The notes under the pieces were generated by a model that was given only the letters and a program-made list of their open reading frames with translations, had not been told where the DNA came from and made no database searches. A program made the position numbers and the translations under genes. From positions 154,988,060 through 155,052,059 of the forward strand of contig CM037586.1 of the NCBI GenBank assembly GCA_021018995.1: a DNA stretch of 64,000 bases. Reading direction: 5' to 3'. The stretch comes from Chloranthus sessilifolius. Lineage: Eukaryota; Streptophyta; Magnoliopsida; Chloranthales; Chloranthaceae. Numbering within the stretch: the stretch's first letter is position 1; every line of letters starts with the position of its first letter. This document shows, one piece after another, positions 12,521 through 22,394 of this stretch.

Positions 12521-15500
12521 CAGACCGGATGTTACAACACTCAACTCAAGCCCAACCCGAATTTATTCGGGCTGACCAGGCCCATTAAGAGCCCTAAATA
12601 GCAGCTCTCTTGTTTTTGTCAATTCCTTATTGATATTGGCCCAATATCCAAGGATACATTAAACCTACAAAGATCTATTGTACATAAGCACTCCCTCTAA
12701 CTAGGGGTGACAATGGTCCTAGCGCGGGCTTTGTATTAGTTTTTTTTTTGTTTTTAATTTATCAATAAGGTTGAAATTTTTTAAATAGAACATAATTACA
12801 ATTGGATCAAGATTGATCAAAGAGTTCAGGGAAAGCGAAAAAATAAATAAATAAACCACAATTGAACATTCCCCCTCTCACATCAGTAGTTAAGGGGGAT
12901 AGAAGTGGAACCTCCAATCGGCAAAAACAGTCACCCCTGGCCCAAATACAATGCTCCAATATTTGAGAAGGTTGTGGATGTCACCCAGAATGGTAGACGT
13001 AGGCTAAAGTCAACCTTTGAATATTCTACAGTTCCGTTTTAGCCAAATAGCCCAGAAAATAGCAATGGTAGCTGGAATTCGACCATCAGATTTTTTTTCT
13101 TACTAGTGCATAATGCACATAATTCAGTAATGACACTTTTGCAGGATTCGGCCATACTTCCTGAAGCGTTGAACGCATACTTGAAAAAATTACATATATT
13201 AAGGGTGACCAGGCAATAAAGAAGGATATGATTTGCCGGTTCCAATTGCGAGCAGCACAAAGAACACCAATTAATTAGATGTATTCCCCTCCTATTCAAA
13301 AGGTGATCGATTTTATTCTTTTTGAGGCAGCACACCAAGAGAAGAGAATGGCCCTAGGGGGGCCTTGACCCTCCAAAATTCAATTCAGGATTGAGCAATG
13401 AGGGGCTTTCTGCATAAGAAACAATAGATAGACTTCACGGAAAATCTCCCATCAGTCTTACCAATCGAGTAGCAAACATCCTCTTTTCTGGGTCCCATGC
13501 GAGAGGGTCCCCCCCCCCCCCCCCCCCCAGCTCTGCCTTATCCAAAGCCACCCAATTGCCCAAAAGATCCCGGATGCTCTTCAACACCATCCACATCAAG
13601 CAACATCTCTAGTTGAAAATGCAAGTATTGCTCTCGTGTCAGATGCTCCATACGATGGCGAAGAAACTGATTTTCTAGAATACTCTCCTTTCTCCTTCAA
13701 AACTCACATCGAATCAAGCCAAAAACTATTAAAAGACACTTTCGGAGGTTACCCACATCATATCAAAAGACTTGAGGATAATCCCCTAGATTTTACTCAT
13801 TGTTCAACAGTGTAAGAATATGTGCGTCGTCGTTTCTTCCGCTTGAAAACTCATGATGCACTCATTGGGGAGAACTTTTCCCCTTCTAATCAGCTAGTCG
13901 ATCATGAGGGTCCTCTCTCTCATCAAGGTCCTTGGGTGGCACCGATGCTTTCCATAACCCAATCTAACTCCATTTAATTAGAGGGCAACTTGCTAAAACT
14001 TGAAAGTACGGCTTTATTGTGAAAGCATCCTTTTGGGTAGGTATCCAAACCCTGTCATCGACCCAGCACGGTCTTCTCGTTGTACCCTGGAGCAAACTCA
14101 TTATCCTAAGGTATGGGCAAAACTCCTCATTTCTTAGGATTATGTGCATAGCCAAGTTCGACACCAACCCCTCTTCCCTTTCAAGATGAAACCCGCCACT
14201 AACCCGTGAGGAAAAACAACGATCTGGAAAATCTCCTTGAGAGGCCTCACCTCCACCCATGGGTCTTCCCAAAACCGAATTTGAGACCCGTCTCCCCAAG
14301 AGTACCAAATCCATCTCAAAAACATGCGCCAACTATCGCAAACGCCTCTCCACCAAGGCGAGAAAGCGGATGTAATTTTGACATTAATACTCTAGTCGCC
14401 CTCCATCCAACCATAGGCTAGCTCTCTCACTCTCTGCCAGAACCATTTTCCTAGCATGGCGGTGCTCATCATGCCCAGGCTTCAGATTCCCAAACCACCA
14501 TACCTCACAGGCAACTGACAAGTATCCCAGTTAACAAGATGCATCTTTTTGTTCAAACTCGACCCCTCCCACAAGAAGCTTCTTTGAATTCGTTCAAGTC
14601 TCCGGACGACCTCCATGGGGCACTTAAACAAAGACAAAAAAAATGGGCAAGGAAGATAGTACAGCTTTGACTAGAAGATGACTACTACTGCTCAGAAGCT
14701 TCCCTTTCCACGTAGCCAATCTTCGTTCAAACTTCATAACAATAGGGTCTCAAGCCCTCGCGGATGGTTTCCTGATGCCATGCAGTAGCCCCAAGTAGGA
14801 GATGGGGAGTTCGATCGTCTCCTCCTAAAACGCCTCGGTTAACCATTTCAACAGACCCTCCTCAACCCCAATCCTCGATATGACTGACTTATGGACATAT
14901 ATGCGTTGCCCTGAAACTGTTTCATAAATGGAGAGCACCCCTGCCAGATTTCTAAACTCGCCCTCGCGAATGGTTTCCTGATGCCATGCGGTAGCCCCAA
15001 TTAGGAGATGGGGAGTTCGATCGTCTCCTCCTGAAACGCCTCGACTAACCAATTCAACAGACCCTCCTCGACCCCAATCCTCGATATGGCCGACTTATAG
15101 ACATTTATGCATTGCCCTAAAACTGTTTCATAAATGGAGAGCACTCTCGCCAGATTTCTAAACTCACGCACATCCACTTTGCCAAAAAGAATGGTGTCAT
15201 CCGCATATTGAAGATGAGTGACGTACCGAGACCCCACTTGAATACCAGATATAAAGTTAAGCTGATGCGCCCGGGATAAGATACCGTGGAGGCTTCACTC
15301 ACCATGTTGAACAGGAACAGGGACAAAGGGTCACCCTGATGCACGCCTTTGAAACTCTTGAAATAGCCAGCCGATGAGCCATTAACCATTTCTGAAAATC
15401 ACGTTGACGAGTAGCACACTTTCATCCAGCTCCTCCATCTCTCCCCAAACCCAAACATGCCCATCATTTAGTCTAAGTAGCCCCAGTTAACTCTATCATA

Positions 15501-18500
15501 AGCCTTCTCTATATCGATCTTCCATAATGTCGTGGGCCTTTTGGAGCGAAGCGTCGAATGTATCACCTCCTGAGCCACTGCCACCGTATTGACCAGGTGT
15601 CTTCCTTGCACAAATGCACCTTGATTAGCCGAGATGACAAGGGTCATCAAGGGCTTGATGTGATTGGTCAGCACCTTGGAAATGATCTTGTAGACACAAT
15701 TGAGAAGGCAGGTGGGTTGAAAGTCCTTGAGGTCCATCGCGCCTTTCGTCTTCGGAATGAGGGAAATAAAAATAAAGTTCATGTAACGGCCAATATAGCT
15801 TTTATCAAAAAACTCGTGTAAGACGACCATCAACTCATCTTTAAATAAGTCCCAAAACTTCCGGTAGAACTCCATTGTAAATCCATCCAGAGTTGGGGCT
15901 TTATTCCTTCCACTGCCTTTAATAGCCTGCCAAACCTCATCCTCCTCAAACGGCCGCTCAACTGTTACTTGATCTTCAGCCGAGATGGACTGAAATGAAA
16001 TTCCATCAAGGTGTGGCCACGATCCCCCCTCCTTCGTATAAAGGCCTTTATAAAACTCGATAGCTAATAAGAGAAAACTCTATAACATGCATCCATGTGA
16101 AGTATAAAATAACTCAACTTATTAACTTTTTACGTGTTGTTTGGCTCTAACTTGGAGGTTGAATTGTAGTTTGATTCTAACTGGCAATGTCTCAGTTACG
16201 TTCAAACTTTATATAAGACTAGTTTCTCTTAGATTAAAAGTAAAATTTGTGTCTTTTATATAAAAGGAAAGCTCTTGGCTAAATTATGGATTTGAGATAT
16301 TATTGTAAAGCTTTGGAAAAACTATCTAGAGTTTTGAGGAGAGCTTTGGTGAGGTTTGAGTGTTCTTATATTCTTATGTGATCATTAATATAGTGAATTA
16401 TCGCTATCCGTGAACGTAGGCATATTACCGAATCACGTAAATATTGTCTCTTGTGTGTTTATAGTTGATTTTCTTCTATTTTGTATTCTTATTTGATCGT
16501 TTATCATGAGATCATTGGTTAGTTTGTGAGCTTCTGCGCAACAAATTGGTATCAAAGCGAGGTTTCTGTTCTACGATCAGAGATGACATCAAAGTCTGTA
16601 AAGGTTTCGATCGCGAGATTTGAGGTTGAGAAATTCAACGGGAAGATTAATTTTAGCTTATAGCAAATACAAGTCCGGGATATTTTGATTTAACAAGAGT
16701 TGCCCAAGGTATTAAAAGGGCGTTCGAGTAAGCCAACGGATATGTCCGATAGTGATTGAGAAGAATTCGAACTTCAGGCGTGTAATACGATTCGGCTACG
16801 TCTAGCGAATGAGATTATGTACAATGTGATGCATAAGAACTCGACGGCCTTGTGGGCCAAATTAAAGAGTCTCTATATAACGAAATCTCTAACGAGTCGT
16901 TTATATCTCAAGAAGCAATTATGCAAGTTGCAAATGAAGGCATATACTTTCAACAAACATTTTAATGAATTCAATAGAATAATATCTGAATTATTAAATG
17001 TTGAAGAAGAGGTTAAGGATGAAAAAAAACTACTAATACTTTTGTCTTTCCTCCCCGATTCTTATGAGCAATTAGTTACTGCACTGTTATATAGGAAGGA
17101 TATTATTGAACTGGAGTCGGTTATAGTGATATTGTTTTGTAATGACATGAGTAAGAAACGTTTGGATAGTGATACATAAGCGAATAGCTTGTTGATTAGG
17201 GAGAGAGCAGAGGATTGTAAATCCGGAAGGGATAGATCAAAGTTCAAATCTAAATCCAAAAATAGAAAGATAATAGAATGTTACAAGTGTCACGACAAGG
17301 GTCACATCAAAAGGCATTGTCCACAGTTACAAACAAAAAGGGACGATGTTCAGGATAAAAAGCAGAAAGGGTGATGAGGCTAGTATAATCGAACAAGCTC
17401 CAGATGATAATGGAAATGTATTGTCAGTGGTTTCTGATAAATGCTTACAGAATGCATGGATACTTGATTCATGGTGCTCCAACCACATAGGTTCAAATAG
17501 GGGCTGGTTCGCGTCTTATAGTGAGGTGGATGGTGGAACGGTTTTGATGGATAACAATAAGGCCTGTAAAACTGTTGAAAATGGGAGTATCAAAATAAAG
17601 ATGCGATGGGGTTGTGAGAATATTAATCGATGTACGCCATATTTTGGAACTGAAGAAGAACCTTATATCGCTTGGTATACTAGACTCCAATGAACTCAAG
17701 TTTGCAACTCAAGGTGGAGTTTTGAAAGTGACAAATGGATTTTTGACTGTAATGAAAGCGAAAAATATTGAGAATCTTTATTTTCTATCAGGGAGTACAA
17801 TGACATATGAATCAGCAGTATCTACATCAGATGATAGTGGTTTATCCTCTACACAGTTATGACACATGCGCCTGGGGCACATGTCAAAAGAAAGGATGAC
17901 ATAGTTGAGCAAGCAGAGTTTGTTGAAAGGTGTAAAAACCAGTAAAGTTGACTTTTGTGAGATACTTTGTATCTTACATCACCACTTCCGGAGAACCCTT
18001 TTTCTTCTTATAAACCTACTTGCATCCAATCGCTCTTTTTTCCTTAGGTAACTTTGTGCAAAAGGAATGTATTGATTATAATGAGGTGTTATCAACGATT
18101 GTAAAACACACTTCAATCTGGATTTTGTTGTCAATTGTAGCACAATTGAACTTAGAATTGGAGCAACTCGATGTGAAAACAACGTTTCTACATGGTGATC
18201 TGGAGGAAATCTATATGAACCAACCTAAATGGTTCAAGTCTTCTGGAGAAGAGAGGTTAGTGTGCAAACTAAAGAAGTCCTTATACGGGTTGAAACAGTT
18301 ATCGAGACAGTGATACAAGCGGTTTGGCATGTTCATGGTGGGCCAAAATTATATTCGAAGTGAATACGATAACTGTGTTTATTTTAAGATACTAGCAGAT
18401 GGCTCATTTATTTATCATCTCTTGTATGTTGATGACATGCTCATAGCTGAAAAGAACATGGTAGAAATCAACAAGTTAAAATCTCAACTTGGCATAGAGT

Positions 18501-21500
18501 TTGAGATGAAGGATCTTAGCGCAATGAGAAAGATTCTTAGGATAAAGATTCAAAGAGACAGAAAAAAAGGGTAGTTGTGTCTAATGCAGAAGAATTATCT
18601 AGAGAAGATATTCTCACGATTTGGGATGAAAAACTCAAAGGCTGTGAGTATTCCATTAGTAGTTTACTTACATCTTTCAACTAGCATGTCTCCTATTACA
18701 AATTTGGAGCGTGAGTACATGACTCGTATTTCCTACACAAGTGCAATTGGTAGCTTGATGTATGCTATAGTATGCATTCGATCGGATATTTTACAAGTCA
18801 TTAACGTGATTAGTAGGTATATGGCTAATCCATGCAATGAGCATTGGCAAACGGTGAAATGGATTATAAGATACATACTTGGTACCAAAGATGTCGGGTT
18901 GGTTTTTCGTTGTGGCACGAGTCATCAGTTATGCAGATATATAAATTCAGATTACACGGGTGATTTGGATAAGCGTAGGCCTATAATGGGATATGTGTTT
19001 ACGCTATCAGGAGGTCCAATTAGTCGAAGGTTGATGTTACAAGATACAGTGATTTTATATATTACAGAGGCATAGTATATGACAGTAATAGAGTCAGTGA
19101 AAGAAGCATTGTGATTTTAGGGCTTAGTTGGTGATTTGGAAATCACATAGAAAAGTGTCGATGTGTTTTGCGATAGTTAGAGTGCTATTTACATAGCAAC
19201 GAATTATGTATATCATGCTCGTACCAAACATATTGATATACAATATCACTTCATACGGGAAGTAATCGAAGATGGCGAGATATCTTTGAAAAAAGTGAGT
19301 ACAAAGGACAATCCTGTGGATATGATGACGAAAGTGGTACCGGTGGTCAAGTCTAAATATTGCTTGAATTATCGCTGCTCGTGGACGAAGATATATTGCC
19401 GAACCACGTAAATATTGTCTCTTGTGTGTTTGTGGTTGATTTTTTTCTATTTTACATTCTTATTTGATCATTCATCGTGAGATCATTGGTTAATTTGTGA
19501 GCTTTCACGTAATATTACTTAACCAATTTATGTGAAAAATAACCTACCAAAAGAGGCATTATCCTAGTTGGTATGCTCCTCTAATGTGAGGGAGTAGGTT
19601 GTGGGTTCGATTCTCGTCCTCCACTTTGGTTCTCACCCTTGTTTGCTCTTTAGTTCTCGAGATTGTTCGGGTCAAATGACCATATAAAAAAAAATAAGTA
19701 AAATATTTGTATTTCAAGTCTTTGCACAGAACAATAAAATGCTGGTCTATATATTTTTTCAAAATTAATATGATAATATCAATTAATTTTGAAACAATAA
19801 ATATATATTATTATATTATCATATATAACGTTTACATATTTTTAGGGGCTTCACATCTTTTAAGTTGGCTTGTAATAGGATTGATAGGCCTTGACTATCA
19901 TGTGGTCACCATGGTCGCCCATTACATTGTTTGGGATTATTAATAGGGCGTTACCTCACTCAAAATTATCAATGAAGTGCGTTTTATCCAACAATCTTGT
20001 CACCAACAGGCATCTGTGACCTAAATGATCAGTGAAAAATGGCTTTTAACAAGGGTGGTCGTCAACAGGTCTGGTCGACTATTGAGTCGACCCAGCTTAT
20101 TTACTTGGTCGTGCACATCCCTCGGGTTAGGTTTGGAATGAAGCATCCGACCAATACTTGGAAGGCACAAAAGGCCCTCCATGTTTGTTCTCACTAATCA
20201 GCCATAATTAAGCTACATTCTTAGTGATAATGAAAATTTTAATATTTTTCAAAAGATAGTAATAATTTTAGTTATATATATAATTTATTTTATTTTTTTT
20301 ATATATATATGAATGAATACTTTTTCCTTGTCCAAAAAGATATTTTTATTTAGGCTATAAATGAATGGTCGCATTGGAGTTGGGAACTTTGGAGGGCATC
20401 ATATAATTTTTGAGTCACCTGGACCTGATGCAGTACTACTATTTATTGCCACGTGCGAAACCAATATTACACTCACATCTAAAAGACACAGCACCGTTGG
20501 ATTAGGGAGATCATTCAATCCTGATGGTCAAGTAATGGTGCATGTTTGAACCGAAAAACCGACCTACCGAATTGAACCGAAACTGATCCAAAATCGAGAA
20601 ATTCGAACAGATTGAGTGGTTTCGGTTTTGGGTGGCCGTTAGAAATCGGGAAAATTTTGAATTACAATTTATAAAAAATAAAATAATATCCCCAACTGAA
20701 TCAAACTGAACCCTTTTTTTTCTGGTTTTATTTCAAGTTTTCGGAATTTAACCGAACCAATTTGTTTTGGTTCGGTTTTGATACAGGCCGAAATTTTCAG
20801 CCGAATCTGCACCGTTAGTGAAGAAAGCTTTAAAAATGTTCATTGTCACTAACTAAAGTGGTTTCGGGTGGGCCGGGTGGCCCATGTTATTGTCTTGTGT
20901 AGATTAGAATCTATGTAATTAAGGTCTTACATCGACACGTTGGCTTGCTGTGCGGTTGTGCCTTATCCATCCGTTGTAGTACGCACCATGCGCATTCTAA
21001 GATGACCAACCCCCTATTAAGTATGATTGAGAAAAACGACAAAATAAGGGAAGCTGTATGTATGAAAGAGACGTGTGAACCGCACGTGTGACTAGGAGAG
21101 GATTTTACAAGCTGTCAGCGTACTCGTCCTTATCCATCCATGTTAATCATTGATGATGGTCATGAAGGTAGGCCACACGATCTCAAATGTGTAACAGTAC
21201 AGATTATAAGGATTTGCAATAATGTGCTTATGAGAAGGTTTATAGAAAGCGTGGAAGAGAAATATACGAAAATGTGTCCCATTTATATTTTTATTATAAA
21301 AAAAGTTAAATGTTTTTTTTAATTATAAAAATGCATCTCATAGGGGTCAATATTTATACACATTTTTCTTGTACGTGTCAAATGCTTGATGAAAAAATGA
21401 GAATTTATTGGCAAGAGTAACATTGTAATTATTTATTAAAATTGATTAATGCCCTACGCGAATTGATATATGTGACTGCCCGTTTTAGATACATAGGGGT

Positions 21501-22129
21501 GCTATATCAGAAGAAAAATGGCTTTTGATTTTTTAGTGATAAAAAATTATCATAGAGTGTTGTTTTATGAAAAAGATATAAATATAGGCATTGGGGAGTA
21601 TGCAACTGGTTGTAGGGGATGGCCAGTCCAACTAGTCCCATTTTAACATGTCATATGGCATGATTAACTCAAAACAAGACCCATTTTTTATTGATCAGCC
21701 ATAAAACATGTTTACAAAAGAAATTACGAATAGCCTGTGAATGAATTAGTGGGTGGTGGTAAATTCCACTAAGTAGGCCTCCCAAGATTTCATCCCACGT
21801 CTTTAAAATGCAATCAAATAAAAAATTTGAAATTGGTAATCACCATAAATTTTCAACTTCGAACGTTATCAAACACAGCCTATTTTACATATCCAACGAT
21901 TTTAAGGCTAGAAAGAATTGATTTTGGATCCTTAAAAAAGGTAGATCAAGGAAATGTAAATGTAATCCCGTACTTAACAAGAGAGATTGTTGTTGCAGTG
22001 AAGTTTGTGACGTCGTATAAGGAAGAAGAGATTGGAGAACTTGTTAGGCGTATTCTGGATCACGTACTCAAAGCTCAAAGTCAAACCAAGATTGAGAGAA
22101 TATGGAGCGAGAGAGATCTAAGAGCATGA
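1985..22129 (+). CDS. Cyclin-J18-like protein, 3' part of gene (six exons)
   Basis: Joining 1985-2083, 2188-2205, 2272-2342, 4259-4385, 4505-4565 and 21999-22129 gives 507 nt in one frame: 168 codons plus TGA. The product resembles plant CYCJ18, a short divergent cyclin of roughly 230 residues. Landmarks are PLSVKSLKSLGD, ELVFMKVLKFEIG, MDLLYETEETSRL, SLAASILVASY and PKQRWEFPLLPW, with a C-terminal charged helix. By family, this is the later part of the first cyclin fold and the second fold; such proteins presumably bind a cyclin-dependent kinase, but the partner is not shown by the sequence. The N-terminal 60-70 residues and start codon are missing and should lie upstream of base 1. No frameshift or premature stop occurs in the joined frame, so it looks functional. 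Notable are an 18-nt exon, a GC donor and a 17.4-kb final intron. The family call rests on remembered conservation, not an alignment. Confidence 0.85.
2188..2205 (+). CDS. Cyclin-J18-like micro-exon (6 codons, ELVFMK)
   Basis: This 18-nt exon is bounded by GATTCTGCAG and GTATAT and encodes ELVFMK. Without it the conserved ELVFxKVLKFEIG block would be broken, so it is needed despite its size. The flanking introns are 104 nt (2084-2187) and 66 nt (2206-2271), the latter near the lower limit for plants. Confidence 0.85.
2272..2342 (+). CDS. Cyclin-J18-like exon C
   Basis: Acceptor CATTTCAG opens GTG TTG AAA, and the donor is CAG|GTGACT. It encodes VLKFEIGASNIAFIFLEELL followed by IQF and the first two bases of an Arg codon (phase 2). 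The Arg is completed by the first base of exon 4259-4385. Confidence 0.88.
2735..3993. mobile_element. TATCGG-palindrome MITE, split by a later 1-kb insertion
   Basis: The left end CCTGGATCAAAAT and right end GTTTGACTTATG match the inverted ends of the better-preserved copies at 10100, 30879 and 60628. The body has the same GATACGTATCG-rich sequence. Flanking octamers GGAGTAGC (2727-2734) and GTTGTAGC (3994-4001) agree at 6 of 8 positions, as expected of an old TSD. About 1 kb of unrelated DNA (2878-3905) interrupts it. Confidence 0.6.
2878..3905. mobile_element. Unclassified 1-kb insertion, possible solo LTR
   Basis: The insertion starts TGACGCGGGACG and ends GGCGTCCCCGTCA, so its ends are imperfect inverted repeats of about 15 bp and also satisfy the TG...CA rule of an LTR. 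It interrupts a MITE. The flanking pentamers GATAC and CACAC do not make a convincing TSD. Inside, at about 3650-3770, a palindromic motif close to ACGGACGTCCGT recurs several times. No transposase or pol frame is present. Confidence 0.5.
4259..4385 (+). CDS. Cyclin-J18-like exon D, followed by a GC donor
   Basis: A T-rich tract and GAATTTAG precede the exon. It encodes ELSRVGELVKFH, MDIMDLLYETEETSR and SPHSLAASIL. The frame stays open only to the CTG at 4383-4385. The next bases GCAAGC form a GC-type donor, since reading on reaches TAG after five codons. Confidence 0.85.
4505..4565 (+). CDS. Cyclin-J18-like exon E (ASYVITIPKQRWEF segment)
   Basis: Acceptor TTTTGTGCAG opens GTA GCT TCA. The exon encodes VASYVITIPKQ and RWEFPLLPW plus one base (phase 1). 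Donor G|GTAAGT starts the 17.4-kb intron. The intron upstream is 119 nt (4386-4504). Confidence 0.88.
4655..4765 (+). mobile_element. tRNA-related SINE
   Basis: Sequence like a pol III promoter is visible: box A-like TTGTAGCTCAACT near 4669 and box B-like CAAGTTCGAACCC near 4717, followed by CTTACCCATC and an A-rich tail of AAATAAAAAA type. Related fragments occur around 41630-41710, 47570, 50450-50495 with 51306-51345, and 53230-53300. It cannot fold into a full tRNA. Confidence 0.55.
4978..5029. repeat. CT microsatellite
   Basis: A nearly pure CT dinucleotide run in the long cyclin intron. Confidence 0.9.
8440..8920 (-). mobile_element. Possible LINE 3' end remnant (antisense)
   Basis: Read on the minus strand, the segment ends near 8440 with a phrase like CACCACCTTACTGATAAAAC followed by an A-rich stretch. 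The same kind of tail closes the better-supported LINE fragment at 40057-40248. No RT motif is present and no TSD was found. Confidence 0.35.
9271..9795 (+). mobile_element. Au-like SINE interrupted by a TRIM
   Basis: The 5' part (GGTCGTACCCAATGCACAAG to about 9416) and 3' part (from 9746, ending near CACCAAGGCCCGACCTC) join into one Au-type SINE sequence, a widespread plant family. A 52-bp segment (GGGGTCTAAGAGAGGTAG...GGACAGGC) is repeated in tandem inside the 5' part at about 9308-9410. The TRIM at 9417-9745 splits the two halves. Confidence 0.65.
9417..9745 (+). mobile_element. TRIM retrotransposon with both LTRs
   Basis: LTR1 (9417-9540, 124 bp) and LTR2 (9625-9745, 121 bp) are clearly homologous: both contain GGATTTGTCYCACATCGG, CTCTTTATATCTTGG and CCTCACCTTACAAG. 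TGGTATCAAAGGCG directly after LTR1 matches a tRNA-iMet primer-binding site. A purine-rich GTGTGGGGGCG precedes LTR2. LTR2 is TG...CA; LTR1 begins TA, a likely mutation. Flanks GTTTC (9412-9416) and GTTTT (9746-9750) are a 5-bp TSD with one mismatch. It carries no genes and would depend on proteins from another element. Confidence 0.82.
10100..10302. mobile_element. TATCGG-palindrome MITE, best-preserved copy
   Basis: Inverted ends are AATGGATCAAAAT and ATTTTGACTCATG. The interior is a dense run of GATACGTATCG-like palindromes. Perfect 8-bp TSDs GTGTTGAC lie at 10092-10099 and 10303-10310. TSD length and end structure suggest mobilisation by a hAT-type transposase, which is an inference. There is no coding capacity. 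Confidence 0.75.
10866..10892. repeat. Perfect 10-bp-arm palindrome in a GAAGAAG-rich patch
   Basis: AAGAAGTCTA and its exact reverse complement TAGACTTCTT flank a few bases. The surrounding 10840-10950 repeats the phrases GAAGAAGTCTACCTAG and CCCAAAGACGAAGAAG, making a small array of direct and inverted copies. Confidence 0.55.
11854..12596. mobile_element. Non-autonomous hAT-like element
   Basis: The ends TAGGCTCTCAATGGGC and GCCCATTAAGAGCCCTA are inverted repeats. Flanking octamers GATAGCAG (11846-11853) and AATAGCAG (12597-12604) match at 7 of 8. Sub-terminal DNA is rich in GGGCC and CCCGACCC phrases. A TA microsatellite sits at about 12465-12516. No transposase is encoded. Confidence 0.72.
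12465..12516. repeat. TA microsatellite
   Basis: A long uninterrupted TA run inside the hAT-like element at 11854-12596. Confidence 0.95.
13509..13529. repeat. Poly-C tract
   Basis: About 20 consecutive C residues (poly-G in the LINE strand). Its length is probably unreliable in sequencing. Confidence 0.85.
14755..15166. repeat. 206-bp tandem duplication within the LINE RT ORF
   Basis: A unit starting CCCTCGCGGATGGTTTCC at 14755 recurs at 14961 (CCCTCGCGAATGGTTTCC) with scattered differences. The 206-bp period is not a multiple of 3, so the duplication shifts the RT frame: minus-strand RVLSIYETV and its second copy lie in different frames. Confidence 0.8.
16583..17374 (+). pseudogene. Copia gag remnant with CCHC knuckle
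   Basis: ATG at 16583 opens a gag-like region interrupted by in-frame stops (TAG near 16661, TGA near 16758, TAA at 17177). Recognisable parts are TALWAKLKSLY, the KQLCKLQMKA helix, LLILLSFLPDSYEQLV, and the zinc knuckle CYKCHDKGHIKRHC at about 17279-17320. These match UBN2-type copia gag in order. Confidence 0.82.
17346..17960 (+). pseudogene. Copia protease and pre-integrase remnant
   Basis: The protease core reads WILDSWCSNHI, where the usual DSGCS active-site loop has Gly replaced by Trp, so it should be inactive. It lies in a different frame from gag. A further shift leads to VRHILELKKNLISLG and GGVLKVTNG, then a pre-integrase HMRLGHMSKERM near 17868-17905. The DDE integrase catalytic core that should follow is absent, and the sequence passes into RT within about 100 bp. 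Confidence 0.8.
18020..19120 (+). pseudogene. Copia reverse transcriptase and RNase H remnant
   Basis: Three in-frame blocks (18020-18313, 18329-18574, 18575-19075) separated by single stops carry LDVKTTFLHGDLEE, LVCKLKKSLYGLKQ, the catalytic YVDDML box (about 18425) and the RNase H portion including YTSAIGSLMYA and ITEA. All parts share one frame, so decay here is by substitution rather than indel. Confidence 0.85.
19552..19697 (+). mobile_element. tRNA-derived SINE
   Basis: The head has a tRNA-like fold order: box A-like ATCCTAGTTGGTATGC, then GGGAGTAGGTTGTGGGTTCGATTCTCGTCC with box B GGTTCGATTC (shown in part). A short body and poly-A follow near 19685-19695. No convincing TSD was seen. 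Confidence 0.5.
20537..20813. mobile_element. MITE-like element rich in GGTTCGG/CCGAACC
   Basis: The left end GGTGCATGTTTGAACC and right end GCCGAATCTGCACC are imperfect inverted repeats. The body alternates ACCGAA and TTCGGTT phrases, typical of a common plant short-element family. No clear TSD and no coding capacity. A related AAATTTCGG-rich patch occurs at about 55760-56005. Confidence 0.5.
21999..22129 (+). CDS. Cyclin-J18-like terminal exon
   Basis: Acceptor TTGTTGCAG opens in phase 1; the retained G from exon E plus TG makes Val, giving VKFVTSYKEEEIGELV, RRILDHVLK and a polar tail ending ERDLRA, then TGA at 22127-22129. The charged LVxxILxHVL helix near the C terminus is characteristic of the family. 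No polyadenylation signal could be assigned with confidence in the AT-rich DNA downstream. Confidence 0.88.
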
Positions 22130-22394
22130 TATTGAGTAGGAGCATTTTTAATAGCCAATGGCGCTGCTGCTTCTCTTGATTGCCGAGGACTTTGCAGACA
22201 TCATGATTGATTGATAAAGTGGCTAACCTTTTCAATTTTTTTGGCTTGGCTTGCTTTTCTATGTATGATAGCTTGCGCCCACCAGGCCACCACCCAAAAG
22301 TGTGCTTGCCCTTTTTTCCTAAGAGCCACCATTATTTGCTCTGTTTTCGTGTTTTATATTACTTACGAACTTACAAGCTTAGGGGCCTATGATG

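Larger units (their letters stand above)
12739..16060 (-). pseudogene. L1-type LINE, 5'-truncated, broken reverse transcriptase ORF
   Basis: On the minus strand the order is RT fingers and palm (15875-15468, with SLIPKTKGAMDLKDF, NQGAFVQGRHL and DIEKAYDRVNW), the GVHQGDPLSLFLF block near 15340, the catalytic QYADDTILF box near 15210-15180, a WRMFLRWIW / GDGSQIRFWEDPW region near 14330, and a zinc-finger-like C-x2-C-x7-H...C segment near 13270-13220. This is the order of plant L1 ORF2. Several frameshifts and stops separate the parts. The endonuclease domain and ORF1 are absent, as expected of 5' truncation. The poly-T at 12740-12750 is the minus-strand poly-A tail. No TSD was found. It lies antisense in the cyclin intron. 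Confidence 0.85.
16395..19514 (+). mobile_element. Ty1-copia retrotransposon, defective, integrase core deleted
   Basis: A 149-bp LTR segment at 16395-16543 is repeated at 19366-19514 (GAATTATCGCT ... TTTGTGAGCTT). TGGTATCAAAGC at 16547-16558 is the primer-binding site. Order gag, protease, pre-integrase zinc segment, RT, RNase H is the copia order. The left limit of the 5' LTR lies upstream of 16395 but cannot be placed; TATA-like TTATATAA sequences at about 16210 and 16258 fit an LTR promoter. The 3' LTR lacks its 5' part and no polypurine tract is visible, so the 3' end is deleted. No TSD was found. Confidence 0.85.
4566..21998 (+). other. Giant final intron of the cyclin gene (17,433 nt)
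   Basis: The donor GTAAGT at 4566 and acceptor TTGTTGCAG ending 21998 are both phase 1 and restore PW-VKFVTSY across the gap. The intron contains at least seven repeats, listed separately. Stretches 4780-8440, 10310-11850 and 20820-21990 contain nothing I recognise beyond AT-rich DNA and short chance frames. Confidence 0.8.
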
